Positions 18,670 to 27,544 of a DNA stretch of 64,000 nucleotides are shown here, piece after piece. The position numbers were made by a program, and so were the translations under genes. Origin of the DNA: Pelosinus fermentans JBW45 (GTDB taxonomy: Bacteria; Bacillota; Negativicutes; DSM-13327); NCBI RefSeq assembly GCF_000271665.2, contig NZ_CP010978.1, positions 1,954,501 through 2,018,500 of the forward strand, given 5' to 3'. Within the stretch, counting starts at the first letter, position 1. Every line of letters starts with the position of its first letter. The notes under the pieces are model-generated. The model made no database searches and was not told where the DNA came from. It was given only the letters and a program-made list of their open reading frames with translations.

Positions 18670-20107
18670 TCCTAAATTAGTGGTTAGTATTGTATATGTA
18701 ACAGCTATGTTTATGGCTGCAATGGACGGGACGATTGTAAATGTCGCCCTGCCTGCTATTAGTAATGAATTTCAAATTCCTCCAACGGCTACCAGTGGAA
18801 TTAATGTTGGATACTTAGTAAGTATCGCTGTGTTTCTTCCAATGGCAGGATGGCTTGGGGATCGATTTGGAACCAAGAGGATCTTTTTAATTGCACTAAG
18901 TCTATTTACATTTGCATCAGTCTTATGTGGATTTGCTGATAATCTTCAGACTTTGAATTTATTTCGCGTACTTCAGGGGGCTGGAGGAGGATTGCTTACT
19001 CCAGTGGGAATGGCAATGTTGTTTAGAATATTTTCTCCTGAAGAACGACCAAAAGTATCTCAATCTCTTGTTTTTCCCATTGCGATTGCACCTGCTCTTG
19101 GTCCAATCATTGGTGGAATATTTGTAGAACAGTTATCTTGGCGATGGGTGTTCTACATCAATCTTCCTTTGGGGATTGTAGCATTGCTGTTTGGTTTCCT
19201 GTTTCTTATTGAACACAAAGAGCCTGGGGCAGGTCGTCTAGACCTGCCGGGCTTCTTACTATCAGCTCCGGGTTTTTCTATGTTGATGTATGCACTTATT
19301 CAAGGTTCTTCTCAAGGATGGAGTTCTCTAGTTATCCTTGGCACAGGAATTTGTGGTCTCATTATGGTTTGCATTCTAGTTTTGGTCGAACTACGTGTGG
19401 AAAAACCGATGCTCGATTTACGTTTATTATCTGATCGATTGTTTCGCACGATGAGTATAATCTCACTATTTGCAGTTGCTGGTTTAGTAGGGATACTCTT
19501 TATTTTTCCCTTGATGTACCAAAATACAATAAATGCATCAGCGTTAGAAAGTGGGCTTATTATTTTTCCAGAAGCATTGGGGTTGATGCTTGCATCCCGA
19601 TTAATGCCTTGGTCATACAAAAAGTTAGGTGGGCGGCAAGTTATTTCCATTGGATTACTTTGCACGATAGTAGTGTTTGTGCTGTTAAGTATGGTTGGAC
19701 CAGAAACAAATTCATGGTTCCTTAGATTTTTATTTTTTGACATCGGATTTTTCTTAGGCCACGCTGTGGTTGCGGTACAATTCCTCACCTTCAATAATAT
19801 CACTCCTGCTTCAATGGGGAGGGCAACGACATTGTTCAACGTTCAAAATCGAATTGCTTCAGCCCTTGGTGTAGTATTGTTGGCCAGCCTTCTTGGAGCA
19901 TTTGGTACTGGCACTACTGGTGCAAATAGGATAGAACAGCCTCTTTTAGCAGCTTATCAGTTCACATTGCTTGGTTCTGCTGCTTTTCTATTGATGGGCC
20001 TATTTTTTGCCCTAGGAATTCGGAATGCAGATGTTGCAGCGGCAGTGCCAAAGCAATCTCCTGCTCAAACCTCTGATATGGGGTCAATCGTAAAAGCAAG
20101 CGAGTAA
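18653..20107 (+). CDS. MFS drug:H+ antiporter-2 (EmrB/QacA-type), likely siderophore exporter
   Basis: The protein of about 484 residues has some 14 hydrophobic segments. The DHA2 motifs are visible: [14 protein letters not shown] in helix 1 (motif D1), [14 protein letters not shown] (motif A) and [14 protein letters not shown] (motif C). ATG 18653 has AGGAG at a 7-nt spacing; the in-frame GTG at 18647 is too close to that site. As last gene of the Fur-controlled operon it most likely exports the finished catechol siderophore (the YmfE-like role in Bacillus), but that role is inferred from position. No ferric-siderophore uptake gene or trilactone esterase is present in the window. Confidence 0.88.
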   Translation: MRIQLNPKLVVSIVYVTAMFMAAMDGTIVNVALPAISNEFQIPPTATSGINVGYLVSIAVFLPMAGWLGDRFGTKRIFLIALSLFTFASVLCGFADNLQTLNLFRVLQGAGGGLLTPVGMAMLFRIFSPEERPKVSQSLVFPIAIAPALGPIIGGIFVEQLSWRWVFYINLPLGIVALLFGFLFLIEHKEPGAGRLDLPGFLLSAPGFSMLMYALIQGSSQGWSSLVILGTGICGLIMVCILVLVELRVEKPMLDLRLLSDRLFRTMSIISLFAVAGLVGILFIFPLMYQNTINASALESGLIIFPEALGLMLASRLMPWSYKKLGGRQVISIGLLCTIVVFVLLSMVGPETNSWFLRFLFFDIGFFLGHAVVAVQFLTFNNITPASMGRATTLFNVQNRIASALGVVLLASLLGAFGTGTTGANRIEQPLLAAYQFTLLGSAAFLLMGLFFALGIRNADVAAAVPKQSPAQTSDMGSIVKASE

Positions 20108-20391
20108 TGTGCCATAAATAGTAACAATCTATTAATGTGAAAAAACATAGCCCCGATACTATAACATTGACTGACATGAACACAGGTAAAGCAATTACTG
20201 ATTTTACGTGTAAACAGTATAAGATTAATACTCAGTATAGGCTTTCAGTTTGTGCAAATCATGATAATATGAATCACTTTGCGAAATTACCTTTTCTAGT
20301 TTCTTTCAATAAGATATGTAATGATTTAAAGATTTCTTTGGCAGGATCAAGAACTATTAATTAAATCAAATGACGAAAGGGTGAAACAATA
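20108..20391 (+). other. Intergenic region between the siderophore exporter and aroA
   Basis: These 284 bp contain a 75-codon frame from a GTG at 20137 without a ribosome site, which I do not accept as a gene. I see no clear terminator or second Fur box, so read-through from the siderophore operon into the DAHP synthase gene is possible. Confidence 0.4.
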
Positions 20392-21468
20392 ATGAGTAGT
20401 AACGAATTACGTCAATTGCAAACAAGAGTCGACGATGTAAATTTAGAGCTGTTAAAGTTAATTAATGAAAGAGGTAAACTGATTCAAGATATAGATAAAG
20501 CCAAGGAAACCCAAGGAATTCACCGTTACGATCCGGCCAGGGATAGAAAAATGCTGGATAACATTCATGAACATAATAACGGTCCTTTCGAAAAATCTAC
20601 CATTGAGCATATTTTTAAGGAAATTTTTAAAGCTGGATTAGAACTTAATAAAGATGATCACCGCAAGGCGCTGCTCGTCTCACGTAAATACAAGCCAGAA
20701 AATACCATCATAAACCTTCGAGGCGAACAAATTGGTGATGGTAAGCAGCATTTCATATTTGGACCTTGTGCTGTAGAATCCTATGAACAAGTAGCTGCAG
20801 TGGCAAAAGCGATGAAGGAAAAGGGCTTAAGACTTCTAAGGGGGGGAGCTTATAAACCGCGAACCTCTCCATATGATTTCCAGGGGCTCGGGGCTAAAGG
20901 CTTAAAAATTTTAAAACGTGTTGCCGATGAATATGATATGGCAGTAATCAGTGAAATAGTCAATGCTGCTGACCTCAAAATGGCTGCGAACTACATTGAT
21001 GTCATTCAAATTGGATCTAGAAATATGCAAAACTTCGAGCTATTAAAGGCTGCCGGAGGGATAAACAAGCCTGTACTTCTAAAAAGAGGCTTAGCGGCTA
21101 CGATTGAAGAATTTATTAACGCGGCAGAGTATATAATGTCACAGGGAAATAACCAAATTATTCTTTGCGAACGAGGGATTAGGACCTACGAAACCGCAAC
21201 TAGAAATACGTTAGATATCTCGGCTGTTCCAATATTAAAACAAGAAACACACTTGCCGGTCTTTGTAGATGTAACTCATTCGACAGGGCGAAGGGATTTA
21301 TTATTGCCTGCCGCTAAAGCTGCAATGGCAATTGGAGCAGATGGAGTCATGGCAGAAGTTCATCCAGACCCTGCTGTAGCACTATCTGATTCTGCACAGC
21401 AAATGGATTTAAAACAGTTTGATCATTTCTTTAGCGAATTGCTATCTTCAAACTTCGTCAGCGTTTAA
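20392..21468 (+). CDS. aroA: Bifunctional chorismate mutase / 3-deoxy-7-phosphoheptulonate synthase
   Basis: The 358-residue protein joins an N-terminal AroQ-type chorismate mutase (about 1-85; [20 protein letters not shown] and the following ERGKL) to a type I-beta DAHP synthase (about 95-350; [48 protein letters not shown]). It condenses phosphoenolpyruvate and erythrose 4-phosphate, the first shikimate step; the mutase part often serves as the feedback sensor, as in Bacillus AroA. A GAAAGGGTG site precedes ATG 20392. Its place just after the DHB operon suggests that it boosts chorismate supply for the siderophore, although it may be the housekeeping enzyme. The symbol follows Bacillus usage. 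Confidence 0.93.
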   Translation: MSSNELRQLQTRVDDVNLELLKLINERGKLIQDIDKAKETQGIHRYDPARDRKMLDNIHEHNNGPFEKSTIEHIFKEIFKAGLELNKDDHRKALLVSRKYKPENTIINLRGEQIGDGKQHFIFGPCAVESYEQVAAVAKAMKEKGLRLLRGGAYKPRTSPYDFQGLGAKGLKILKRVADEYDMAVISEIVNAADLKMAANYIDVIQIGSRNMQNFELLKAAGGINKPVLLKRGLAATIEEFINAAEYIMSQGNNQIILCERGIRTYETATRNTLDISAVPILKQETHLPVFVDVTHSTGRRDLLLPAAKAAMAIGADGVMAEVHPDPAVALSDSAQQMDLKQFDHFFSELLSSNFVSV

Positions 21469-21541
21469 TATTAGGAAAGCAACTTTTCTGCTTTCGCAGA
21501 ATTAGTTCTGGAGCTTTTCTATTAGCATAATCTATAAAAGA

Positions 21542-21594
21542 CTAAGAAGTCCGTGTAGATCGCCTCTTTAAAGGTGAATTCACGGACTTCTTAG
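21542..21594. terminator. Bidirectional terminator-type hairpin between aroA and the lipase gene
   Basis: CTAAGAAGTCCGTG (21542-21555) and its exact complement (21581-21594) form a 14-bp stem around a 25-nt loop that can pair further inside. GTTTTATT follows on the plus strand. It separates two convergent genes. Confidence 0.7.
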
Positions 21595-21604
21595 CGTTTT
21601 ATTG

Positions 21605-22978
21605 CTATAGCTGATTGGCGTATACTTGATTTTTTGAAGATTCATGTATGGTTGTATCACGCAGCCAAGTATGCTGAAGGGAATTCATTCCCTTGGAAGC
21701 ATGGATAAAAGCCTCTAGAGGAGTTAAGTTGTAAGTTCCTGTGGAAAAGATGGTAGTATCAGCGACAGAGCCGGTAGCGACATTATACACTGTCTGGCTT
21801 ATTGTTATGTAATAGGTGTTTCTTTCTTGCTTTACGCGCATGGCGTTTACTTCAGATAGTATCGCCCACTGGCAGCCGGAGGTAGTGGCTGCTTCTCGCC
21901 ATGGAGTAGATGTAGATTCTTTCGATAAAGTATAGTCTGGTATTGTCTGCCGATATTCATCATATAACGCTTCGTTCATATACCAGAAGTCTGCTGTCAA
22001 ACTTGCCGGTAGATTATTTTGGAGTGGGGCAATGTAGACGCGTCCGTGATTTGCTCGCTTGGCGACAGCAGTCGGAGCAGGCAGTTGGATTCCGGCCGCT
22101 ATAGCTTGCTGGCGTTTATCATAATAATTTTTTATTGCGGAGTCCAAGTAGCCGATCAATAGGTGAGGGTCATTAACAGTGGCAGGCGTGATCCATTTGA
22201 TTTCTTGGCCAAACTGTTTATAGCCGCCTACTAGAGTTTGCAAGATTCCGGTGACCGGATCGCCGGAATTGACTACCCGTGTCAGAGGAAGAAGGGGTTC
22301 GAATTTAGCAGCAAATGCAGCATTGCCCACGGCAGGAGCGCCAAAGGTGATGACTCTGATTTGCTCAGGGCGGATTCCCATACTGATCAGCCTTGCCCCA
22401 GTTAAGGTTGCGGCTGCGCCTCCCAAACTATGACCGGTAAGGTAAATCTTGCTTCTGCTGTCAGTCAGAAGTAAATCTGGTAGAGAAAATGGTGTCTGAT
22501 GGGCATTTCGTAAGGTTGCAGAGGGACCAGCTTGCACAAACTCGTAAAAACCTCTATGGACTTTTGGTTCACTATTAGGAACATTTTGTTTTGCGGCATT
22601 GGCTGAGAATTCTTCGTCACTACTACCTGCAAAATATACTTTATCAAACTTTAGGTTTGCCTTAATATCTCCATTGCTTTCTGTCCCAACAATTGCCAGA
22701 ACATACAACGGAACATTTGTTTCCAGATCTTTTTTTGCGACAAGAAAGCGGATACCAGTGTGACCTTGAGGTTGGACATAGTGATCAATTTGCCATCCGT
22801 CCTGTTCCAGATACTGGGTGGCTAATTTACCAACCCGACCGCTGTAAGCCGCTGTACTGGCCCCTGCTGCAATATATAATAAATAGGCTTCCTCATATTC
22901 TTCTTTTGGTCCGGCATAGGAAAGAACCGGATTCCACAATAGCATAAGGCTGAGTAGAAAAAGGAATATTTTTTTCAT
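21605..22978 (-). CDS. Secreted class 3 lipase-like protein
   Basis: The 457-residue protein starts MKKIFLFLLSLMLLWNPVLS, a clear signal peptide, so it acts outside the inner membrane. The alpha/beta-hydrolase nucleophile elbow is YLTGHSLGGAAATLTGARL at about residues 180-198, with Ser in GHSLG. Downstream VITFGAPAVGN and VVNSGDPVTG carry the class 3 lipase pattern, in which the Asp is the likely acid. The last third (about 310-457) has no domain I recognise. ATG 22978 has GGAGGT 6 nt upstream; a longer frame from 23002 has none. The substrate is likely a lipid or ester but is not shown. It is monocistronic. Confidence 0.85.
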   Translation of the reverse strand: MKKIFLFLLSLMLLWNPVLSYAGPKEEYEEAYLLYIAAGASTAAYSGRVGKLATQYLEQDGWQIDHYVQPQGHTGIRFLVAKKDLETNVPLYVLAIVGTESNGDIKANLKFDKVYFAGSSDEEFSANAAKQNVPNSEPKVHRGFYEFVQAGPSATLRNAHQTPFSLPDLLLTDSRSKIYLTGHSLGGAAATLTGARLISMGIRPEQIRVITFGAPAVGNAAFAAKFEPLLPLTRVVNSGDPVTGILQTLVGGYKQFGQEIKWITPATVNDPHLLIGYLDSAIKNYYDKRQQAIAAGIQLPAPTAVAKRANHGRVYIAPLQNNLPASLTADFWYMNEALYDEYRQTIPDYTLSKESTSTPWREAATTSGCQWAILSEVNAMRVKQERNTYYITISQTVYNVATGSVADTTIFSTGTYNLTPLEAFIHASKGMNSLQHTWLRDTTIHESSKNQVYANQL

Positions 22979-23098
22979 GCAGAAACCTCCATTAGTACAC
23001 AACTTTATTCAGTAGTGCTTCTATAAGAATAACACGTTTGGGACAGGTAATGTCTAAGATTTCGAATATCCAGACTTGAAATAACATACTAGAGAGAG

Positions 23099-24775
23099 TT
23101 AAAGTCTGCCAGACCGAATAATAGCATAAAGCAGCCAAATAAACATTACCATTGCAATTCCGAAGCCAATTTCAACAATGGGAATTTTCCATAACAAGGA
23201 AGATTGCCCCGCAATACTTAAGCTAACAATAATGCTTGCCATAATGATGCTAAATGCCAGTAAGATAATGCTAAAAGACAATCGATTGCTAATACGGTCT
23301 TGGGTTTTTAAGATAAGTTCGATTTCTGGAATTGCAACCTCTAAACATAGTCTTCCGCGTTTGACAACAGAACTTAGTTCTTTAAAGTGTTGAGGAAAAC
23401 GAAGGAAAAGCTCACTCAAGTCACTAAGACTTTGCCACAGGGTTTTCGTTAGATTCTTTGGATGCAGGCGTTCCATTAATAATTTTTGCCCGAATGGTTC
23501 GGCAACATCGAGAATGCTCAAGCGTGGATCTAGCCTTTCAACAATCCCTTCCATAGTAAGTAATGCCTTTCCAACTAATACCAGATCGGCAGGAATTTTA
23601 ATTTTGTGCTTTAAAGCGACTGCGAATATACTGCTCACGGCCTCTCCAAGACTTACTTTGCTTAGCGGAATTCCATAGTATTTTTCTTTCAAAACCTCGA
23701 TATCTTCTCTGAGTTGAATTCTGTTGACATGATCAGGTACAATTCCCATACGGAAAATCGCTTTCGTTAACTCATCTGAATCTTGACGCATTAAGCCAAT
23801 GACTAAGGAGGATAGATTATATTTCATTTCGGAGCTGAGACGGCCAACCATTCCAAAATCCAAGAAGACAATGATTTCTCCTGGCAATACTACCACATTC
23901 CCAGGATGGGGATCTCCATGAAAGAATCCCTCCATAAAAATTTGATGAAAGATTCCTTTGGCGAAGCGTTCCGCTAAAAGAGAAAGGTTATAGCCTTTCT
24001 CTTTTAAATCTTCTTTCTTACTTATTTTTATTCCTTCGATATATTCTGCTGTTAGTACCTTTTGGGTGGAGTAGTCCCAATAGATTTTGGGAACATAGAT
24101 CATAGGATTTTTTGTAAATTGTTTTGAAATTTTTTCTGCGTTGCGGGCTTCACTCGTGTAGTCAAGTTCACTGCGAAGAGATTTTGAGAATTCATCAATC
24201 ATATCCATGAGCTGATACGATTTTGCCCAGTGAAAACGTCGTTCTACCAAGTTAGACAGCTCATAAAGAATCTCCAAATCTGTTTGGATATCAATAGCGA
24301 TACTGGGACGCTGAATTTTTACGGCAACTGTCGTTCCTGTTTTCAAAACTGCTTGGTGGACTTGCCCGATGGAAGCTGCCGCTATCGGCTCTGGTTCAAA
24401 ATGCTGAAAAAAAATTTCCAGAGTTCCTCCTAGCTCTTCTTGAAGTACAGAACGTACTTCAGTGAAGGAAAAAGCAGGAACTGCATCCTGCAGTTTTTCC
24501 AATTCATCAATAATCTCCGGGGGAAGAAGGTCCGGTCGTGTACTGGCAATCTGGCCGAGTTTGACATAGGTTGGACCTAATTGCTCAAGAACCAGTCGAA
24601 TTCGTTCAGCTACGCCTCCAGTATTCTCCTTTGTAAATACTGGACGAACACGCTGGTAATAGGGGATCTTCTGCATTAAGCCTGTTTCTTCTACAATATA
24701 GTCGAACCCTTGGCTTAGCAGTGCAGTAGCAATTTCACGATACCGATTGATATGGCGTACTCTCTTTGCAAACAT
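23099..24775 (-). CDS. ABC1/AarF/UbiB-family atypical kinase
   Basis: The 558-residue protein shows the UbiB pattern: the KxGQ motif in YVKLGQIASTRPDLLP (about 85-100), an Ala-rich nucleotide loop (AAASIGQVHQA), VAVKIQRP with the ATP-binding Lys, HGDPHPGNVVVL (catalytic loop) and VFLDFGMVGRL. Two hydrophobic segments close the C-terminus, anchoring it to the membrane. Family members support ubiquinone or menaquinone and other isoprenoid-lipid metabolism as ATPases or kinases; the target here is unknown. The start at 24775 has AGGAGGT about 5 nt upstream. It stands alone between the lipase gene and a 1-kb gene-poor stretch. Confidence 0.88.
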   Translation of the reverse strand: MFAKRVRHINRYREIATALLSQGFDYIVEETGLMQKIPYYQRVRPVFTKENTGGVAERIRLVLEQLGPTYVKLGQIASTRPDLLPPEIIDELEKLQDAVPAFSFTEVRSVLQEELGGTLEIFFQHFEPEPIAAASIGQVHQAVLKTGTTVAVKIQRPSIAIDIQTDLEILYELSNLVERRFHWAKSYQLMDMIDEFSKSLRSELDYTSEARNAEKISKQFTKNPMIYVPKIYWDYSTQKVLTAEYIEGIKISKKEDLKEKGYNLSLLAERFAKGIFHQIFMEGFFHGDPHPGNVVVLPGEIIVFLDFGMVGRLSSEMKYNLSSLVIGLMRQDSDELTKAIFRMGIVPDHVNRIQLREDIEVLKEKYYGIPLSKVSLGEAVSSIFAVALKHKIKIPADLVLVGKALLTMEGIVERLDPRLSILDVAEPFGQKLLMERLHPKNLTKTLWQSLSDLSELFLRFPQHFKELSSVVKRGRLCLEVAIPEIELILKTQDRISNRLSFSIILLAFSIIMASIIVSLSIAGQSSLLWKIPIVEIGFGIAMVMFIWLLYAIIRSGRL

Positions 24776-24989
24776 GAATACCTCCTGAATCAAACACAAA
24801 ACCTTTTGTTTATGCAGCCCTACATTCGAATTCGTATTTTATAAATATCCCCTCTTATGACAGTGCATATACTTTTTCTCAGCAGGTTTATAATTATTTT
24901 AGTATAGAAATCTTCTGCAGCAGGTATAGTAAAGCTAAAAATATCATGAATCTGATTTTATAAACAACTGTTCCTTTCAGGTAAACCCG

Positions 24990-25067
24990 ATGGAGATTGC
25001 CAAACGTACTGCCCCAGGAATGTTGCTTGCTATTGTTGCCGTCCTGATTGTTTTCTCATTCAAATAA
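24990..25067 (+). pseudogene. Possible C-terminal remnant of a membrane transporter
   Basis: The open frame reads VNPMEIAKRTAPGMLLAIVA and then VLIVFSFK before TAA at 25065-25067, and continues upstream without a start or ribosome site to a TGA. One hydrophobic helix at the very C-terminus, preceded by a basic turn, looks like the last helix of a permease. A terminator follows at 25112. The parent gene is not recognisable. It may also be a chance frame. Confidence 0.3.
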
Positions 25068-25111
25068 TTGCTCTTTGAACCGATACGAAAAATTCATCAT
25101 AGTAGCATTTA

Positions 25112-25162
25112 AATCAGAACACCTTAGAATTAATCGCCTAAGGTGTTGCTGATTATTTTTAT
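25112..25162 (+). terminator. Intrinsic terminator
   Basis: Arms at 25112-25127 and 25138-25154 pair over 16 bp with one bulged base (AATCAG and ACACCTTAG on the left), followed by ATTATTTTTAT. It ends the remnant at 24990-25067. Confidence 0.65.
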
Positions 25163-25348
25163 GTATTCCCCCAAAAATGACTGACTAGTCATAAGTTTGT
25201 CATATTTATCATTTATAATGTAATAAAAGCAAATAGTCATGGGAATCTCAGTGTTATTTTATGGATGATTTCAAATTACATTGCAATAATTGTGACTTGA
25301 TATATGAGTGAACAATTAACTGCTTTTATTTATATAGGGGGTATACAA

Positions 25349-25435
25349 ATGCTGTTAGATATAGTATATGGGTCATTTTGTATCGGTGCTATCACGTTAG
25401 GTACTGTTTTTTGTATGTATTTTAAGCTGCCATAA
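25349..25435 (+). CDS. Small membrane protein, 28 aa
   Basis: ATG 25349 follows AGGGGGT at a 7-nt spacing. The frame ends at TAA 25433-25435 and encodes MLLDIVYGSFCIGAITLGTV, then FCMYFKLP, a single membrane helix with two Cys. I do not recognise the family. A second single-helix frame starts 46 bp downstream, so the two may work together as small subunits or regulators of a membrane complex. No large transporter gene lies next to them. Confidence 0.45.
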   Translation: MLLDIVYGSFCIGAITLGTVFCMYFKLP

Positions 25436-25480
25436 AAATGTCTATGGTAATGGTTTACATTAATGAGTGAGGTGAGTTTA

Positions 25481-25582
25481 TTGAATAACAGTGAATGGAA
25501 AGGTCATCCGATTGTACTCTTTACTGGAGTTTTAGTATTATATACGCTAGGCAATTCAATCCTTTCATTATTAAATTTTTAG
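25481..25582 (+). CDS. Small membrane protein, 33 aa (TTG start)
   Basis: GAGGTGA precedes TTG 25481. The in-frame ATG at 25463 lies before that site and would add six residues. The product reads MNNSEWKGHPIVLFTGVLVL and then YTLGNSILSLLNF, one membrane helix with a polar N-terminus. The family is not recognised. It follows the 28-residue membrane peptide at 25349-25435 and may be cotranscribed with it. Confidence 0.42.
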   Translation: MNNSEWKGHPIVLFTGVLVLYTLGNSILSLLNF

Positions 25583-25783
25583 TGCTCTTTTACCAAATTT
25601 CGTGACTTTGTTTAGTAGTTATTCGTGTAAGCTGAATATGAAATAATGTAGTTGCTCTTTGAGGAGCGATTTTTCTTTATTAGTGTATAATATTAATTTT
25701 GCAAAAAATAGCATCAGTTATTGTATATTTAAAAATGAAAAAGGATACAGTAGAAGTATCTTTAAAATAAGAAGGTGATAAAA

Positions 25784-26032
25784 ATGATATGGTTCTTAAT
25801 TGTCGGAATCGTCTCTGGATGGTTAGCTGGTGTGGTTTCTCGAGGAGGCGGATTTGGTTTGTGGGGAGATTTAATAACGGGTATTGTAGGTGCTTACGTC
25901 GGTGGGTTCTTATTTAACATGATGGGTATATCTGCATATGGAATGATCGGTTCTATTGTTGTAAGTACGATAGGAGCCGTTGTATTTCTATGGGTATTGC
26001 GGTTGTTTACTCGCAACAAAACAGCTGCGTAG
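25784..26032 (+). CDS. GlsB/YeaQ/YmgE-type small stress membrane protein
   Basis: The 82-residue protein has three hydrophobic segments rich in Gly. The pattern MIWFLIVGIVSGWLAGVVSR, then GGGFGLWGDLITGIVGAYVG, matches the transglycosylase-associated family (YeaQ/GlsB). These proteins are induced by general or envelope stress; their molecular role is not known. AAGGTGA lies 5 nt before ATG 25784; a GTG at 25775 is inside the ribosome site. A terminator follows at 26058. Confidence 0.85.
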   Translation: MIWFLIVGIVSGWLAGVVSRGGGFGLWGDLITGIVGAYVGGFLFNMMGISAYGMIGSIVVSTIGAVVFLWVLRLFTRNKTAA

Positions 26033-26057
26033 GCGATCTGTAGCAGCTGAGTCTTGT

Positions 26058-26096
26058 GCCGTCAACCACCTCTTTGAGGGGAAGGCGGCTTTTTTC
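26058..26096 (+). terminator. Intrinsic terminator after the GlsB-like gene
   Basis: GCCG and CGGC close an imperfect stem with an inner CCTC/GAGG pairing (26058-26089), followed by seven T residues. Confidence 0.7.
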
Positions 26097-26119
26097 ATTT
26101 TAAATACCATATGAAAAAT

Positions 26120-26140
26120 GCCCAAGCTTGTCGCTTGGGC
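26120..26140 (-). terminator. Intrinsic terminator of the 46-codon minus-strand gene
   Basis: GCCCAAGC and GCTTGGGC pair perfectly over 8 bp around a 5-nt loop. On the minus strand ATTTTTCAT follows. It lies 14 nt beyond the stop of the small gene at 26154-26294. Confidence 0.7.
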
Positions 26141-26153
26141 AAAGGGTTAGGTG

Positions 26154-26294
26154 TTAATGATATTTTAAACGCCGAATTAGTTTGGAACCTAGATATACAA
26201 GCGCGCCAGCAGTCAAAGCCATACCTAGTTTTGATCCCATCATATCTTCCATCATATGGGATTTCCTATTGTGATGCCAATGATGACGAAACAT
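26154..26294 (-). CDS. Small His/Met-rich membrane protein, 46 aa
   Basis: On the minus strand ATG 26294 is preceded by AAGGGGGTG with a 6-nt spacer, and the frame ends at TAA 26154-26156. The N-terminal half, MFRHHWHHNRKSHMMEDMMG, has five His and five Met. The second half (KLGMALTAGALVYLGSKLIRR) is one membrane helix with a basic end. The metal-ligand-rich head suggests binding of copper, nickel or a similar metal, but this is only inference. It has its own perfect terminator and faces the GlsB-like gene tail-to-tail. I do not know a named family. Confidence 0.6.
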   Translation of the reverse strand: MFRHHWHHNRKSHMMEDMMGSKLGMALTAGALVYLGSKLIRRLKYH

Positions 26295-26510
26295 AATAAC
26301 ACCCCCTTAAAATATAGTTTTTCCTTTATGTATATTGCAATGCTAAGTAATATATGGAATGTTTAATCATGGTTTTGGATAAATTATGAAAATGGGTTTT
26401 GATTCAAGGGGGCATTTCTTGACAAAATGAGAAGATGAGCTTATACTTTCTTCGTAAACAGGATCATTTTGTTACTTCATATAGTATGATCATTATAAAA
26501 GGAGATTATC

Positions 26511-26999
26511 ATGATGCACTGGAGGTCTTTTACAGCTGGAGCCATATTGGTACTTCTGCTTATGACAGGCAGCTATTTATTTTCTTTAGGTCCAAAAGAG
26601 ACTTCATCACACTCTGTCACTGAACAAGTAGAAGCCGCGATTCCTTTTGATGCAGTAACAATTACGCCCTTACGAGTGATTTATGGAAAGGAAGTACCTT
26701 TTGAAGGCAAAATAGAATTACGGCAAGCCTTAGCAGGAAAGTTTGCACAAAAAATAATTATTGTTAATTTTCAAGCATCAGGTGAGCATGCTGATAAATC
26801 AAAGATTAACATTGTATGGGAGAATGGTGAAGTTGAAACTGTTTATCCTGGAACAAAGGATCGAATTTTCCCGCCTGAAAAACGGGCAAAGCAAATCACT
26901 GTTGTAGGGTATAGTGTGCGTGAAAGGCGTATTTTCCAAGATTCAAATCGTAAAGGTAATTTGAGTTGGGAGATTCATTATGAACCAGTAGAAATGTGA
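26511..26999 (+). CDS. Hypothetical membrane-anchored extracytoplasmic protein, 162 aa
   Basis: The protein has an N-terminal hydrophobic segment (about residues 7-27, FTAGAILVLLLMTGSYLFSL) that acts as anchor or uncleaved signal, and a soluble domain of about 130 residues. That domain looks beta-rich (for example KIIIVNFQASGEH, NIVWENGEVETVYPG) and has no Cys. I do not recognise the family. AAAGGAGA precedes the tandem ATGs at 26511 and 26514. A terminator follows 34 nt after the stop, so it is probably monocistronic. Confidence 0.65.
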   Translation: MMHWRSFTAGAILVLLLMTGSYLFSLGPKETSSHSVTEQVEAAIPFDAVTITPLRVIYGKEVPFEGKIELRQALAGKFAQKIIIVNFQASGEHADKSKINIVWENGEVETVYPGTKDRIFPPEKRAKQITVVGYSVRERRIFQDSNRKGNLSWEIHYEPVEM

Positions 27000-27033
27000 T
27001 AGATAAACTGTTAAAGGGATAGGAGCACCTTTT

Positions 27034-27066
27034 AATCCTCTACTTAAATTGAGTAGAGGATTTTTT
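27034..27066 (+). terminator. Intrinsic terminator
   Basis: AATCCTCTACT (27034-27044) pairs perfectly over 11 bp with 27052-27062 around a 7-nt loop. A T-run to 27066 follows. Confidence 0.85.
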
Positions 27067-27165
27067 ATTTCATCAGCCTGATTAGAAGGAAAATTTAGGA
27101 TAATGGCGAAATGAGAAATATGCTTTGTTCTACAAAGCTCTATTTATAAGAGGAGGTAATATACT

Positions 27166-27399
27166 GTGAAAATTATAGGTATAACCAATGTAGACAAGTT
27201 TTTAGCAGTCCTTGATAAATGCCAGGGAAAGATTGAATTAGTAACATCTGAGGGAGATCGTTTAAACTTAAAGTCAAAATTGTGCCAGTATCTAGCATTA
27301 TCGAAAATCTTTAGTGAAGCAAAAATAGATGAAATTGAAATTATTGCGTCTGAGCCAGAGGATACGAAATTACTTTTAGAATATTTAATTCGAGGATGA
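27166..27399 (+). CDS. Hypothetical protein, 77 aa (GTG start)
   Basis: AGAGGAGGT precedes GTG 27166. The protein is small, soluble and alternates strand and helix (MKIIGITNVDKFLAVLDKCQ, EIEIIASEPEDTKLLLEYL). It resembles short Clostridia proteins often mis-named polyA polymerase in databases; this is from memory and not proven. There is no catalytic motif I can name. A weak terminator follows, then the ArsB/NhaD-type transporter on the same strand. Confidence 0.6.
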   Translation: MKIIGITNVDKFLAVLDKCQGKIELVTSEGDRLNLKSKLCQYLALSKIFSEAKIDEIEIIASEPEDTKLLLEYLIRG

Positions 27400-27407
27400 C
27401 CATTTAA

Positions 27408-27446
27408 GGCTAGAGGGAAGTTTTGCAACGAGCCTTTAGCCTTTTT
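27408..27446 (+). terminator. Weak terminator candidate
   Basis: GGCTA (27408-27412) and TAGCC (27437-27441) can pair around a long loop, and TTTTT follows. The stem is short, so read-through into the transporter gene is possible. Confidence 0.35.
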
Positions 27447-27544
27447 AGTGATTTTAAGGGATAAAGAACTCCAATGAGGTATATTTCTAATAAAGAGTGA
27501 GGCTATAAGACTGGAAGAATCCTTAGTTACAAGAGGAGGATACG

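Noticed and set aside
20137-20364. 75-codon frame between the MFS exporter and aroA
   Set aside because: GTG start without a ribosome site, no recognisable protein features and A/T-rich composition like intergenic DNA.
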